Source: Trinickia symbiotica
GTDB taxonomy: Bacteria > Pseudomonadota > Gammaproteobacteria > Burkholderiales > Burkholderiaceae
Direction of reading: 5' to 3'
DNA: 64,000 nt
Assembly (NCBI RefSeq): GCF_002934455.1
Contig: NZ_PTIR01000005.1
Location: 124,001 to 188,000 of the forward strand
Both the position numbers and the translations under genes were made by a program. The notes below the pieces were generated by a model that made no database searches, had not been told where the DNA came from, and saw only the letters and a program-made list of their open reading frames with translations. Positions 17,937-27,591 of the stretch are shown here, piece by piece. Position 1 is the first letter of the stretch. The number at the start of each line of letters is the position of its first letter.

Positions 17937-19979
17937 ATGAACGACTTTTATCTCAACACTCAGAGCACTTCCAGGATTTCCAACCGTCCCCTAACCAACC
18001 GACCCATCCCCGCCCGCCTCGCAGCGCTCGCTGCCTTCACGTTCACGCTCGCCGCATGCGGCGGCGGTGGCCGCGGCAGCGGCCCGACGGCCGCTGCCGC
18101 GGCCGCCAGTCCCTCGGGCCAAGCGAGTGCCGTCAACTCGCCCACCGCGATCGTCGCCGCGGGCGGCCAAGCGCTGAGCTGCGGCTCACCCTCGGCCGCG
18201 AGCGCCGCCGGCTCGGGCGGCAATCTCATCGAAGCCGACACGCCGGGCAGCGACGGCTCGCGCATGTTTGCGCTCGGCAAGCCGTTCACGATTGCGTTGA
18301 CGACGCGCGCGGCGAGCGACGACACACTCACGTGGAAGGTGACGGACGACTGGAACGTCGTGCGCGCAAGCGGGAGCATCCCCGTGAAGAGCGGCGCGCA
18401 AACCGTCACGCTCAGTTGCTCCTCGACGCTTGCCGGTTACTTCTCCGTATCGGCGACGCTCGCCAAAGAGGGCGGCCAATTGCCCTCGCAGGGCACGCGT
18501 CCGACGGGCATCGCGACATTCGGCGTGTTGCCCGACGTATCGGCGACGCTGCCCGCAGTCTCGTTCGCCCGTGAGGATCAGCATCGCTTCGGCGGCCAGG
18601 GCGCCAACTACCTCGTGGCGGGACAAACGTGCTGCAGCGGGGACGGCTATCGGCCGCTCTATACCGATCTCGGCCTCTCGTGGGTCAACGACAACCGTAA
18701 CTGGTACGCGGAGGAGCCGAACGGGCCGAACACGTTCGTGCCGAGCACCAACACGTTGGCGCCTTTCTTCCGCAAGGGCGACATCATGCGTCTGATCCAG
18801 CTCGACGGCATTCCGGGCTGGGCGAGCCCGACGGGCGCGCAGACCGAGGGCTATGCGCCCGTCAACGAAGCGGCGTTCCAGGACTACACGAGCCGCGTCG
18901 GGGCCGATTCGGCCGCGATCCGCGCGGCATTCTTCCCGAATCAGTCGGCGAACTACTATCAGATCACGTGGGAGCCGGACGGCGGAGGATCGACGCAATG
19001 GCACGATTCCGACGCGAACTTGGTCGCGATGTATCGCGCCGCCTACACGGGGCTGCATTCGACCGATCCGCACGCCGTCGTGATGGGCGTCACGGATGCG
19101 CTCTTGCGCACGAACACGCAGTGGCTCGCGCGGCTCGCGCCGCTCGGCATCGCGCAGTACCTCGACGGTCTGTCGGTTCACGGCTACTACGATGCGGGCA
19201 CCTCGCCCTCGCATCCGCCCGAGCGCCTCGCCACGGATCCTGATCCGGCCACGGCCGCCAACGCGCTGCCCGCCTCGATGCGTGAGCTGCGCGCCGCAAT
19301 GGCCAAGTACCTGAAGCCCGGTGCGAAGCTGTTCTCCACCGAAACGGGCATCAGCTACGACACGGGCGCGTCGTATGGTCCGAACTATCCGTCGCAGAAC
19401 GTGCTGTTCGCGCACGGCGCCGTCGTGGCGCGCTCGCAGCTGATCCTGCTCGGGGAAGGCGCCGACATGAGCTACGTGTTCTATTCGTCCGATTCGTCCG
19501 CCGACACCCCCGGGTACGGCATCTTCTTCGATCTGTCGAACGCGCAGGGCAGCTTCGGTTCGAGCAACATCAGCCCGAAGCCGGCCGCGATGGAGGTTGC
19601 CGCGATGACGCGCCTCATCGACGGCACGACGACGATGGGCTATCTCAACGACGTGCCGACGGGCGTCTATGGCTACGCGTTTCAGCGCTTGAACGGCGGC
19701 AAGATCGTGACGGCGCTCTGGACGCACAACAACGCCGCCTGGAACACGTCGTCCGGGTTCAGCGAGACGTACAGCGTGCCTTACTCGCTCAAGGTCGATG
19801 ACGACGGCACGTCCGGCAACGTCACCGTGCTCGACGCCATGGGCAACGCGGCGACGATGCCGTACACCAACGGCCATATCGCGCTCACGCTCTCCGAATC
19901 GCCGATCTACGTCGTTTCGACGAACGCATCCGCGATGAAGTCGCACGTCACCGCGCCGGCCGGCTACGTGACGCAGTAA
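17937..19979 (+). CDS. Secreted lipoprotein glycoside hydrolase (GH39-like TIM barrel), copy 1
   Basis: 680 residues from the ATG at 17937 (the frame opens at 17802; no strong ribosome site at either). The signal region ends in lipobox LAAC with Cys41, followed by a Gly/Ala/Ser linker. Residues about 100-200 look like an Ig-like beta domain, then the catalytic barrel starts at DQHRFGGQGANYL. The likely acid/base is Glu346 in ITWEPDG and the nucleophile Glu469 in FSTETGISYD, the WEP and TETG pattern of clan-A retaining enzymes. PslG, an exopolysaccharide hydrolase, belongs to GH39, but the exact family here is inferred. It is divergent from the EPS operon and followed by a close paralogue, so the substrate may be that polymer. 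Confidence 0.8.
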   Translation: MNDFYLNTQSTSRISNRPLTNRPIPARLAALAAFTFTLAACGGGGRGSGPTAAAAAASPSGQASAVNSPTAIVAAGGQALSCGSPSAASAAGSGGNLIEADTPGSDGSRMFALGKPFTIALTTRAASDDTLTWKVTDDWNVVRASGSIPVKSGAQTVTLSCSSTLAGYFSVSATLAKEGGQLPSQGTRPTGIATFGVLPDVSATLPAVSFAREDQHRFGGQGANYLVAGQTCCSGDGYRPLYTDLGLSWVNDNRNWYAEEPNGPNTFVPSTNTLAPFFRKGDIMRLIQLDGIPGWASPTGAQTEGYAPVNEAAFQDYTSRVGADSAAIRAAFFPNQSANYYQITWEPDGGGSTQWHDSDANLVAMYRAAYTGLHSTDPHAVVMGVTDALLRTNTQWLARLAPLGIAQYLDGLSVHGYYDAGTSPSHPPERLATDPDPATAANALPASMRELRAAMAKYLKPGAKLFSTETGISYDTGASYGPNYPSQNVLFAHGAVVARSQLILLGEGADMSYVFYSSDSSADTPGYGIFFDLSNAQGSFGSSNISPKPAAMEVAAMTRLIDGTTTMGYLNDVPTGVYGYAFQRLNGGKIVTALWTHNNAAWNTSSGFSETYSVPYSLKVDDDGTSGNVTVLDAMGNAATMPYTNGHIALTLSESPIYVVSTNASAMKSHVTAPAGYVTQ

Positions 19980-19989
19980 GCGAGAAAGC

Positions 19990-20015
19990 GGCGAGGCTCG
20001 GGCCACCGAGCTCGC
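19990..20015 (+). terminator. GC-rich hairpin between the twin hydrolase genes
   Basis: GGCGAG(G)CTCGG pairs with CCGAGCTCGCC across a short loop, 10 bp after the first hydrolase stop. There is no T-run, so it may be an mRNA-stabilising or attenuating hairpin instead of a true terminator. Confidence 0.35.
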
Positions 20016-20235
20016 CGCCGCGCGGCAGGGCACGACGGCGGCTCACCGCGAGCCGCCCGTCGGTCAATGTTCGGGAACCCACAGTCGTCGCAAGAACGAT
20101 GTGATGTAGTCGAAAGTCGGCTTCTCTAAGGCGTTCCCGCATATGATCGCTGCGTTCAAGCATTTCCGCGGCATCCCTGCCCGGACTCTCGTTTTCTCGA
20201 GCCGGTGTTCCGTTTCCTCGATACCCGCACGGAGC

Positions 20236-22206
20236 ATGCGGCGGCTATTGGCCTGCCTCGTATGGCTCATGGTCGCCGCCTGCAATCGGACTCAGGCGGG
20301 CGACGACGCGAGCGGCACGACCGGTTCCCCCTCCACACCTGCAACGAAGGCCGCATCGTCGGCACCGATGCGAATCGCAACGGGCTCGATCGCATGCGAG
20401 CCGCAGGCCGCATCGCCCTCGGCCGCACCTGCTCTCTCCGCAAAGGGCGCCCCGATCGAAGCCGACACGCCAGGCAGCGATGGCACGCGCATGTTCAAGC
20501 TCGACAGTCCCTTTACGATCGCATTCACGACGCGCACGAGCGCGGACGATACGATCGTCTGGCAACTGCGCGACGATCGCGACGCCGTGCGCGCAAGCGG
20601 ACGAACGAAGGTGGCCAGTGGAGCGCGGACGACGACGTTGCAGTGCCGCTCGACACTGGCCGGCTACTTCGCGCTTTCGGCGAAGCTCGCGCGCACGGGC
20701 GATGCGTTGCCCGTGCGCGGCACGCGTCCCGCCGGCATCGCGACGTTCGGCGTTCTGCCCGACGTCTCGTCAGTGCTCCCGCCCGTCGTCTATGCTCGCG
20801 AAGATCAGCATCGCTTCGGCGGCCAGGGCACCAACTATCTCGCGCCGGGTCAGGCCTGCTGCGACGGCGACGGCTATCGGCCGCTCTACACCGATCTCGG
20901 CCTCTCATGGGCCAACGACAACCGCAACTGGTACATGAAGGAGCCGGAGCGAGCCGATACCTTCAAGCCCGGCGTCGACACGCTCGCCCCATACTTCAGG
21001 AAGGGCGACATCATGCGCCTCATCCAGCTCGACGGCATACCGGGCTGGGCGAGCGCGACGGGCAAAGCCACGCACAGCTACCTTCCCGCTTCGGAAACGG
21101 CATACGGCAGCTACATGCGGCGCGTCGGCACGGATTCGTCGCTGATCCGTAACGAGTACTTTCCGCGCCAGGCGAACAACTACTACCAGGTGACGTGGGA
21201 GCCCGACCCGGACAGCGGGCTGCCCTGGCGCGATTCGGACGCTCACTTCGTCGCGCTCTATCGTGCCACCTACGAAGCGATACACGCGACCGATCCGCAT
21301 GCCGTCGTCATGGGTCCGACGAATGCCTCCGTGCGCGAGAACACGCGCTGGCTGAAACGGCTCGCCCCGCTCGGGCTCGCGCGCTATCTCGACGGCGTCG
21401 CCATCCACGGCTACTACGATATCGGCTGCTCGCCCTCTCATCCGCCGGAGCGTCTCACGACCGACTCCGATCCCGCCAAAGCGGCCGATGCGCTGCCCGC
21501 CGCGATGCGCGAGCTGCGGCGCACGATGGCCCAGTATCTGAAGCCCGGCGCAAAGCTCTTCGCCACGGAAACAGGCGTCAGCTACGACGTGGGGACGTCG
21601 TACGGCCCCGACTATCCGAAGCAAGACGTGCTCTTCGCGCACGGCGCCGTCGTGGCGCGCACGCATCTCATCATGCTCGGCGAGGGCGCGGATACGACGT
21701 TCATCTTCTATTCGTCCGATCCGCCCGATCCGCCGCCCGGCTATGGGCTCTTCTTCAATCTCGCCGAAACCAAGGGCGGCTACGGCGCGAGCCATATCAG
21801 CCCGAAGCCGGCCGCGATGGCCGTTGCCGCGATGACGCGCCTCGTAGACGGCACGACCACGCTCGGCTATCTCGACGACGTGCCGACGGGCGTCTATGGG
21901 TACGCGTTTCAGCGCTTGAACGGCGGCAAAGTCGTGACGGCGCTGTGGACGCACAACAACGCCGACTGGAATACGTCATCCGGGTTCAGCGAAACGTATA
22001 GCGTGCCTTACTCGCTGAAGGTCGACGACGATGGCGCGTCGGGCAACGTGACCGTGCTCGATACGATGGGCAACGCAGCGACGATGCCCTACCACGACGG
22101 CCGCGTCGCGCTCAGGCTCTCGGAGTCGCCGATCTACGTCGTCTCGACGAACGCATCCGCGATGAAGTCGCACGTCACGGCGCCCGCGGGCTACCTCGGC
22201 CGTTGA
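20236..22206 (+). CDS. Secreted lipoprotein glycoside hydrolase (GH39-like TIM barrel), copy 2
   Basis: 656 residues from ATG 20236. This start places a compact signal peptide, MRRLLACLVWLMVAAC, with lipobox Cys16; the frame opens at 20143, so an N-terminal extension is possible. The layout matches copy 1: linker, Ig-like domain, barrel from DQHRFGGQGTNYL. The catalytic glutamates are Glu322 (VTWEPDP) and Glu445 (FATETGVSYD). The C-terminal 150 residues are nearly the same as in copy 1, while the signal and linker differ, which points to duplication followed by selection on the catalytic part. It may act on the same or a closely related polysaccharide. Confidence 0.8.
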   Translation: MRRLLACLVWLMVAACNRTQAGDDASGTTGSPSTPATKAASSAPMRIATGSIACEPQAASPSAAPALSAKGAPIEADTPGSDGTRMFKLDSPFTIAFTTRTSADDTIVWQLRDDRDAVRASGRTKVASGARTTTLQCRSTLAGYFALSAKLARTGDALPVRGTRPAGIATFGVLPDVSSVLPPVVYAREDQHRFGGQGTNYLAPGQACCDGDGYRPLYTDLGLSWANDNRNWYMKEPERADTFKPGVDTLAPYFRKGDIMRLIQLDGIPGWASATGKATHSYLPASETAYGSYMRRVGTDSSLIRNEYFPRQANNYYQVTWEPDPDSGLPWRDSDAHFVALYRATYEAIHATDPHAVVMGPTNASVRENTRWLKRLAPLGLARYLDGVAIHGYYDIGCSPSHPPERLTTDSDPAKAADALPAAMRELRRTMAQYLKPGAKLFATETGVSYDVGTSYGPDYPKQDVLFAHGAVVARTHLIMLGEGADTTFIFYSSDPPDPPPGYGLFFNLAETKGGYGASHISPKPAAMAVAAMTRLVDGTTTLGYLDDVPTGVYGYAFQRLNGGKVVTALWTHNNADWNTSSGFSETYSVPYSLKVDDDGASGNVTVLDTMGNAATMPYHDGRVALRLSESPIYVVSTNASAMKSHVTAPAGYLGR

Positions 22207-22612
22207 ACACCTGGTGCCCTGTCCCGCACGACACTAGAGCATCGAAGAACCGCTCGCTGACACGCGATTCAACCTCGGCGACGAGAGGCCCGCAATGCTC
22301 ATTTGACCTGACGAAACGACCGTCAGAGCCGTTACTCAAATCGATGGGCACGCGGGCCGGCGCGAACGAACGAAGCGTGCGCGAAGTATCGAAATGATCT
22401 GCCAACATCTCGCGCTTTTCCGACGATGGTCGCAGCGGTTGCCGGCGCGAAGCCTATGATGCGACGGCCGGCTCCTGCCTTCGCTACCCTGCTTGAGCGA
22501 ATGGCGTCGCCTCGCGCGCCGAGGCGCCGATGCATCACGAACCACGCTGCGAGGCGAATGCCACGAAGCGACGCCCGTTCACCGAACGCTCCCTTCGCGC
22601 GACTTTGCTCAC
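22207..22612. other. Intergenic region before the second GlxA-type regulator
   Basis: About 400 bp with no gene I can support. No hairpin with a T-run, repeat or strong promoter is visible, and the GGACCA repeat found upstream of the first regulator is not present here. Confidence 0.5.
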
Positions 22613-23665
22613 ATGGCCAAACGGATCGCTATCCTGATCTTTGACGCGTTCTCTCTCGTCGAAGTGAGTTCGGTGGCGGAGGTCTTCCGGCTCGCCGACG
22701 AGATCGAGCTCGAGCACGAGACGGCGCTGAAGGAGTCGGACGCGCCGATGGCCACGGCTCATTCGTCGCCTCCCGAGCCGCCGCCGTTGCCGGAATCGCC
22801 CGAACATTTCGAATCCACGGAGCCGCACGAGCCCTACGAACTCATCGTCGTATCGGACGCGGGCGGCAGCGTCGCGAGCAGCGGCGCGATGCGTGTGTGG
22901 TCCGAGCGGCTGGAAACGTACGCGTCCGGCGGATTCGATGTTCTGTTCATCGCCGGCGGGCCCGGTGCCGCGCGCGCGAAGGAAGACGAATCGTTCATGC
23001 ACCATCTGCGCGAAGCGCTTCAGCATACGCGCGTGGTCAAGCCGATCGGCGAAGGGTTCGGCATCCTCGCGGCCGCCAACGCGACGCAAGGCACCGAGGC
23101 GGGCGCTCAACCGAACGTGCCGATCGCGCTCGGCGTGGCCGCGCGTACCGCACCGCTCGTCGAGCAGGCCGTCGCGCTCGACGATCCGCTCGGCCCGATC
23201 GCGGCGGCGCTGTCGATCGTCAAGCGCGACCGCGGCGCCAATGCCGCGCGCGAAATCTCCGAGCGCTCGATGCCGGGCGCCTGGCGGCGACTTGGCGCCG
23301 TGCTCGGCGAACTCGACGAAGGCGGCGCGCGCGAGAAGATCAACGCAGCCGCGCGCTGGATGCGGGAGAACTACGGGCGACCGATTTCGGTCGCGAAGGC
23401 GGCGCAGGTCGCCGCGATGAGCGAGCGCAGCTTCTTGCGCCGCTTCAAGTCGCAAATGGGGCTCACGCCCTCCGAATATCTGCTGAGGGCGCGGCTCGAT
23501 GCGAGCTGCCTGCTGCTCGTCGCGACCGATCTGCCCGTCGACAAGATCGCGCGCCGCTGCGGCGTCAGCAGCGGCGACGGTCTCGCGAAGATCTTCCGCA
23601 AGCGCCTGTCCATCTCGCCGACCGAATACCGCATTGCCGAGCGACGGCGCGCGAATCAGCGCTGA
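22613..23665 (+). CDS. GlxA-family AraC-type transcriptional regulator, paralogue
   Basis: 350 residues from ATG 22613 (the frame is open from 22493, but MAKRIAILIFDAFSLVEVSS is the family start). The DJ-1/PfpI-like domain (VLFIAGGPGAARAKEDE) precedes an AraC domain with ISVAKAAQVAAMSERSFLRR and VDKIARRCGVSSGDGLAKIF. These helices match the EPS regulator at 15536-16573 at most positions, including the specificity helix, so the two may bind similar sites. A Pro/Glu-rich stretch of about 35 residues (near 42-75) is inserted in the sensor domain and absent from the paralogue. It follows the twin hydrolases in the same direction. Confidence 0.88.
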   Translation: MAKRIAILIFDAFSLVEVSSVAEVFRLADEIELEHETALKESDAPMATAHSSPPEPPPLPESPEHFESTEPHEPYELIVVSDAGGSVASSGAMRVWSERLETYASGGFDVLFIAGGPGAARAKEDESFMHHLREALQHTRVVKPIGEGFGILAAANATQGTEAGAQPNVPIALGVAARTAPLVEQAVALDDPLGPIAAALSIVKRDRGANAAREISERSMPGAWRRLGAVLGELDEGGAREKINAAARWMRENYGRPISVAKAAQVAAMSERSFLRRFKSQMGLTPSEYLLRARLDASCLLLVATDLPVDKIARRCGVSSGDGLAKIFRKRLSISPTEYRIAERRRANQR

Positions 23666-23736
23666 ACCGACCGCAAACGCCCGCCTCCCCTCGCACGCTC
23701 ACCGACTCAGCTCTTCGCTCACCGTGCATCCGGCCA

Positions 23737-24384
23737 TCAAGACTGCGACTCGAGCCCGCTCGGCAGCGCGCTGACGCGCCGGACTTCGGGCGATTCGAGC
23801 CAGCTCGGCGATCGCGCGCAATAGAGCATCATCGGCAAGGCGTCCTCACCCCAAAAGATCTGCCCGTTGAGGCGAAACATCGGCACGCCGAAGACGCCGA
23901 GCGCGACCGCGTCCTCGAAATTGCGTCGCAGGCGGGCCTTCGTCTCTTCCTGCTCGATGAGCGGCTCGCCCTGCGGCACCCCCAGCTGCCTGCACAGATC
24001 GGCGAAACCGTCGGGCGTCGACGGATCGCGCCCATCGCGCCAGATGAAGCGGAAGATCGCGCAGACGGTCGGGACATCGGCCTCGAGCGCGGCGGCCAAC
24101 AGGAGCGGCTTCGTCGAATCGAAGGGATGCACGGGCGGCATCTTGAACGGGATGCCGAGCTGCTCGGCGCGAAAGAGCGCATGCCGGTAGACGAACACGC
24201 GCTTCGGCGCAACTTCGTTCGCCGGGCGTTGCCCCCAGTGCCGGTAAAGCGCGTAAAGCGACACGGGCACGAGCCCGAACGGCAACTGGGGCCACTTGTG
24301 GTGTTGCTCGAGCAGCAGGTACGAAAACGGCGAGACGAAATCGTAGAACCATAGCGGCGCGGCCGCATCGATGGTTTGGCTCAT
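23737..24384 (-). CDS. DsbA-family 2-hydroxychromene-2-carboxylate isomerase-like protein
   Basis: 215 residues with the thioredoxin-like HCCA isomerase/kappa-GST fold. The N-terminal motif LWFYDFVSPFSYL carries a serine where DsbA has its CXXC, and the cis-proline loop is VFGVPMFRLNGQIFWG. Characterised members isomerise aromatic ring-cleavage intermediates using glutathione; the substrate here is unknown. It ends convergently with the regulator to its left and lies 197 bp downstream of the TAXI protein gene. Confidence 0.87.
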   Translation of the reverse strand: MSQTIDAAAPLWFYDFVSPFSYLLLEQHHKWPQLPFGLVPVSLYALYRHWGQRPANEVAPKRVFVYRHALFRAEQLGIPFKMPPVHPFDSTKPLLLAAALEADVPTVCAIFRFIWRDGRDPSTPDGFADLCRQLGVPQGEPLIEQEETKARLRRNFEDAVALGVFGVPMFRLNGQIFWGEDALPMMLYCARSPSWLESPEVRRVSALPSGLESQS

Positions 24385-24581
24385 TTGGCTCTCCTGATGC
24401 CCGTCGCGACGGCGCCGCGCCGGTGCCGCGGCTCGCCGTCGCGACCATCTTACGCGTCGGCGCCGCGGCGCGGACCTAGGCGTCGCCCTCGCTTACGTTC
24501 GTTACAGAACCGTAGCCGTAGCCCGTAGCCGTCGCGGGCGGTGTGCCTTCGATGTTTGCGCTTCCATCTGCTGGCCCGGCC

Positions 24582-26195
24582 CTAGGCGGCGCTCATGCTT
24601 CTTTTCGCAAGGCGCGCGCGCACGAAGCCGATATGCTCGCGCAGAACGTAGAACTGATCGGCATAGGCAAGCGGGATCTTGAGCCTGTTGACGGACTCCT
24701 CGATCCGATCGAGCCTTTCGACGAGCTCCGCCCGCTCGCTTTCCGTCGTCTCGTTGAACGCCGCGCGCTCCAGCGCGATCAGCGCGCCGTACCAGCGATA
24801 GAGCCGCGACTTGACTCGCCACGCGTAGAGCGAAGGCACGAGCCTCAGGCCGGGAATCAGAACGACGACGATCGGCACCACCAGCACGATGAGACGATCG
24901 GCGAGGCTCGCGAGCCAGAACGGCAGTACGCGGTAAAGGAAGCTCTTGCCCGATTTGTAGTAACGCGCCGCATCGTCGGAGAGCGGAAAGTCGTGCACGA
25001 GCGGCGCGGGGAATTCGCCGGCCCGCTGCAACAGCGTGGCACCGCCATTCACCTCACGTGCCGCCTCGACTAGCAGATCCGAGAGCGCCGGATGCAGCGA
25101 GTCTCGCGCAATCAAGTCCACCGTCGGCGAGAGCGTGTGCACGGTCGCGGGCGGCAGGTTCTTGCCGAGGTCGAATGCGCCCATCGGCAAGGCGATGTTG
25201 TTCAGATAGGGGAAGCGGCGCGCGTAGGCTTCGGCCTGCACGAACGAAAAGAAGCGGACGTGCGGCGTGCGCGTGAGCCGTGCCATCACGGGAAGCTGCA
25301 CCGAATCGCCCGCGAAGAAGGCCGCGTCGATGGTGCCGGCCGTCAGTGCGCGCGCCGCTTCCTCGCCCGTCATCGGCAACAGCGTCGTCGCCCCGCCGGG
25401 CGTGATGCCGTTCGCCTTCAGAAGCACGAGCGCGAGCGCGCGAGCGCCACTGCCCTCGGGGCCGATCGCCAGCCGCTTGCCGGCAAACTCCGAGAGGAAG
25501 ATGCGTCGCGGGCCGTTATAGAAGACGACGAGCGGCACGTAAGCGACGCTGCCGAGTGAAACGAGTCCCTCGGGCGGCGCGGGCGGACCGGACGCGGCGA
25601 CCGGCGTGGCCGCTACCGCGGGCTGGGCCGACGCGGCGAGCGCCGGCGCCGATGAAGCTTTACCCGATGACGACGCCGCGGCGGCCACGGACGACGATGC
25701 GCCTGCGGCCGAAGACGGGGTTGCCGCGTCGTCCGAAGCCATCGAGCCGCCGCCCGGCGCCGCCGCCGTCGCCGTCGTCCCGGAAGCCGCCGCGCTCGAC
25801 GCGGCCTGGCCCGGCGAGGCCCCGCTCGCCGATACGGCGGAGAGCAGCCCGCTTTGGACGAAGCCGACATCGACATGACTCGAGGGATCGGCGAGCCGCC
25901 GCAGATTCTGCAACGAGCCTTCGGAAGGCAGCACGACGAGCGTGATGCCGTTGCGCGCGAGGATCTGCTTATAGCGCTGCGCGGCATTCCAGAACGAGCT
26001 GCCCGGCGGCCCCGAGGTGATCGTCAGTGTGCTCGGCGGCGCGGGCTGGATAAGACGAATCGCAATCCAGATGGCGGCCGCCGAAATGGCGAGGATCGGC
26101 CCGAACGAGACTGCGAGGTCGCGCCAGGAGATCGCGACAAAACGGGCAACGAGGCGCGGAGTACGGCGTGGAAGTTCTCGTTTCGGTCGCTTCAT
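24582..26195 (-). CDS. TAXI-family solute-binding-like membrane protein
   Basis: 537 residues. An N-terminal membrane anchor (about 30-50) is followed by the TAXI-type ligand-binding fold: LTITSGPPGSSFWNAAQRYK, then AYVPLVVFYNGP, LAIGPEGSGARALALVLL and GTIDAAFFAGDS. A low-complexity Ala/Ser/Gly stretch at about 121-208 splits the fold. A second membrane segment near 440-465 leads to a helical cytoplasmic tail of about 70 residues. Classical TAXI proteins feed TRAP permeases, but no permease gene is near. The tail suggests a tethered sensor or binding protein (inference). It lies 36 bp after the ene-reductase gene, probably on the same transcript. Confidence 0.8.
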   Translation of the reverse strand: MKRPKRELPRRTPRLVARFVAISWRDLAVSFGPILAISAAAIWIAIRLIQPAPPSTLTITSGPPGSSFWNAAQRYKQILARNGITLVVLPSEGSLQNLRRLADPSSHVDVGFVQSGLLSAVSASGASPGQAASSAAASGTTATAAAPGGGSMASDDAATPSSAAGASSSVAAAASSSGKASSAPALAASAQPAVAATPVAASGPPAPPEGLVSLGSVAYVPLVVFYNGPRRIFLSEFAGKRLAIGPEGSGARALALVLLKANGITPGGATTLLPMTGEEAARALTAGTIDAAFFAGDSVQLPVMARLTRTPHVRFFSFVQAEAYARRFPYLNNIALPMGAFDLGKNLPPATVHTLSPTVDLIARDSLHPALSDLLVEAAREVNGGATLLQRAGEFPAPLVHDFPLSDDAARYYKSGKSFLYRVLPFWLASLADRLIVLVVPIVVVLIPGLRLVPSLYAWRVKSRLYRWYGALIALERAAFNETTESERAELVERLDRIEESVNRLKIPLAYADQFYVLREHIGFVRARLAKRSMSAA

Positions 26196-26231
26196 CGGGT
26201 CGTCGTCGGAGGGTCGTGTCGGTCTGCGATT

Positions 26232-27347
26232 CTAGCGCTGACCGGTGCTGGCTCCGACGAACAGATCCTTGAACTCGCGCGGCTGCGAGCGCCAGTATTG
26301 CTTCGGCGCATGCACCCGCGCGCCGAGCTTGGCCGCGGCATGCCATGGCCAGCGCGGATCGAAGAGCATCGCGCGAGCGAGCGACACGGCATCCGCCTCA
26401 TGGTTCGCGATGATCGCCTCGGCCTGCTCGGGCTCCGTGATGAGGCCGACGGCAATCGTCGGCAGCCCCACTTCAGCCTTGACACGCTGCGCATACGGGA
26501 CCTGATAGCCAGGGCCGAGCTTGATGGCCTGCTCCGGCGATACGCCTCCCGTCGTCACATGGATCGCCGCGCACCCGCGCGCCTTCAACGCGTTCGACAA
26601 CGCGACCGTCCCATCGATGTCCCAGCCGCCCGGCACCCAGTCCGTCGCGGAGATGCGCGCCCAGACCGGCTTATCGGCAGGGAAGGCGGCGCGCACGGCT
26701 TCGAACAGTTCGATCGGGAAACGCATGCGGTTCTCGAGGCTGCCGCCGTACTCGTCGGTGCGGTGATTGGCGATCGGCGACAGGAATTGGTGAAGCAGAT
26801 AGCCATGCGCGGCATGGATCTCGATGCCGTCGATTCCGAGGCGGGCCGCTCGCGCCGCCGCGGCGACGAAATCGTCGCGCACCTTGTCGAGTCCCGCGCG
26901 ATCGAGCGCGATCGGCGGCTCTTCTTCCTTCGCATGGGGCACGGGCGAAGGCGCCACGGTCTTCCAGCCGTCGGGCGCTTGCGACGGAATCTGCGCGCCG
27001 CCCTCCCACGGAGCCCGGCTCGACGCCTTGCGGCCCGCGTGCGCGAGCTGGATGGCGACCTTGATCGGCGAATGCGCGCGCACCGCCTTCAGCACGCGGG
27101 CGAGCGCGGCTTCGTTGTCGTCCGAATAAAGACCGAGGTCGGACGGCGTGATTCTGCCTTCGGGCGATACGGCGGTCGCCTCGATGATAAGTAGTCCCGC
27201 ACCGGAGAGCGCGAGATGCCCGAGATGAATCATGTGCCAGTCGCTCGCCGAGCCGGCCTCAGCGGAGTATTGGCACATCGGCGCGATGACGATGCGATTC
27301 GACAGCTCGAGCTGGCCGATCGCCAGCGACTCGAAAAGGCGGCTCAT
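26232..27347 (-). CDS. NADH:flavin oxidoreductase, YqjM-like old yellow enzyme
   Basis: 371 residues from ATG 27347 (the frame opens earlier at 27650, but MSRLFESLAIGQLELSNRIV is the family start). FMN-binding TIM barrel with APMCQYSAE, whose Cys is the redox-tuning residue of the YqjM class. EIHAAHGYLLHQFLSP and NHRTDEYGGSLENRMRF carry the substrate-binding His residues, and the phosphate loop is near the C-terminus (VSLARAMLFDPRWPWHAA). It would reduce activated C=C bonds using NAD(P)H. It is divergent from the MFS gene and precedes the TAXI gene. Confidence 0.93.
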   Translation of the reverse strand: MSRLFESLAIGQLELSNRIVIAPMCQYSAEAGSASDWHMIHLGHLALSGAGLLIIEATAVSPEGRITPSDLGLYSDDNEAALARVLKAVRAHSPIKVAIQLAHAGRKASSRAPWEGGAQIPSQAPDGWKTVAPSPVPHAKEEEPPIALDRAGLDKVRDDFVAAAARAARLGIDGIEIHAAHGYLLHQFLSPIANHRTDEYGGSLENRMRFPIELFEAVRAAFPADKPVWARISATDWVPGGWDIDGTVALSNALKARGCAAIHVTTGGVSPEQAIKLGPGYQVPYAQRVKAEVGLPTIAVGLITEPEQAEAIIANHEADAVSLARAMLFDPRWPWHAAAKLGARVHAPKQYWRSQPREFKDLFVGASTGQR

Positions 27348-27591
27348 TGCGAAGGTTCCTGGCAAGACGAGTGAGCCGTCACCATAGCGCATCTGTACAA
27401 GGCTTGCCCGCACGTCGGGCACCCCCAATCGCCGAATCGGCCTCCGCATTCGCCGTCCATCGCGCCGCGCTCGCCATGCCCGAACGATGAAAAACCGGAT
27501 TCGCGCTCGCCGCAGCGCAGCAAAAACCGGTTCCATGAGAAAATGGCCCCTTTGCCGCGCTGCCCCGGCGCCGCTCTGTTTCCGATACGCG

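Noticed and set aside
18186-20033. 615-codon minus-strand open frame
   Set aside because: Antisense to the first hydrolase; no domain and antisense-type composition.
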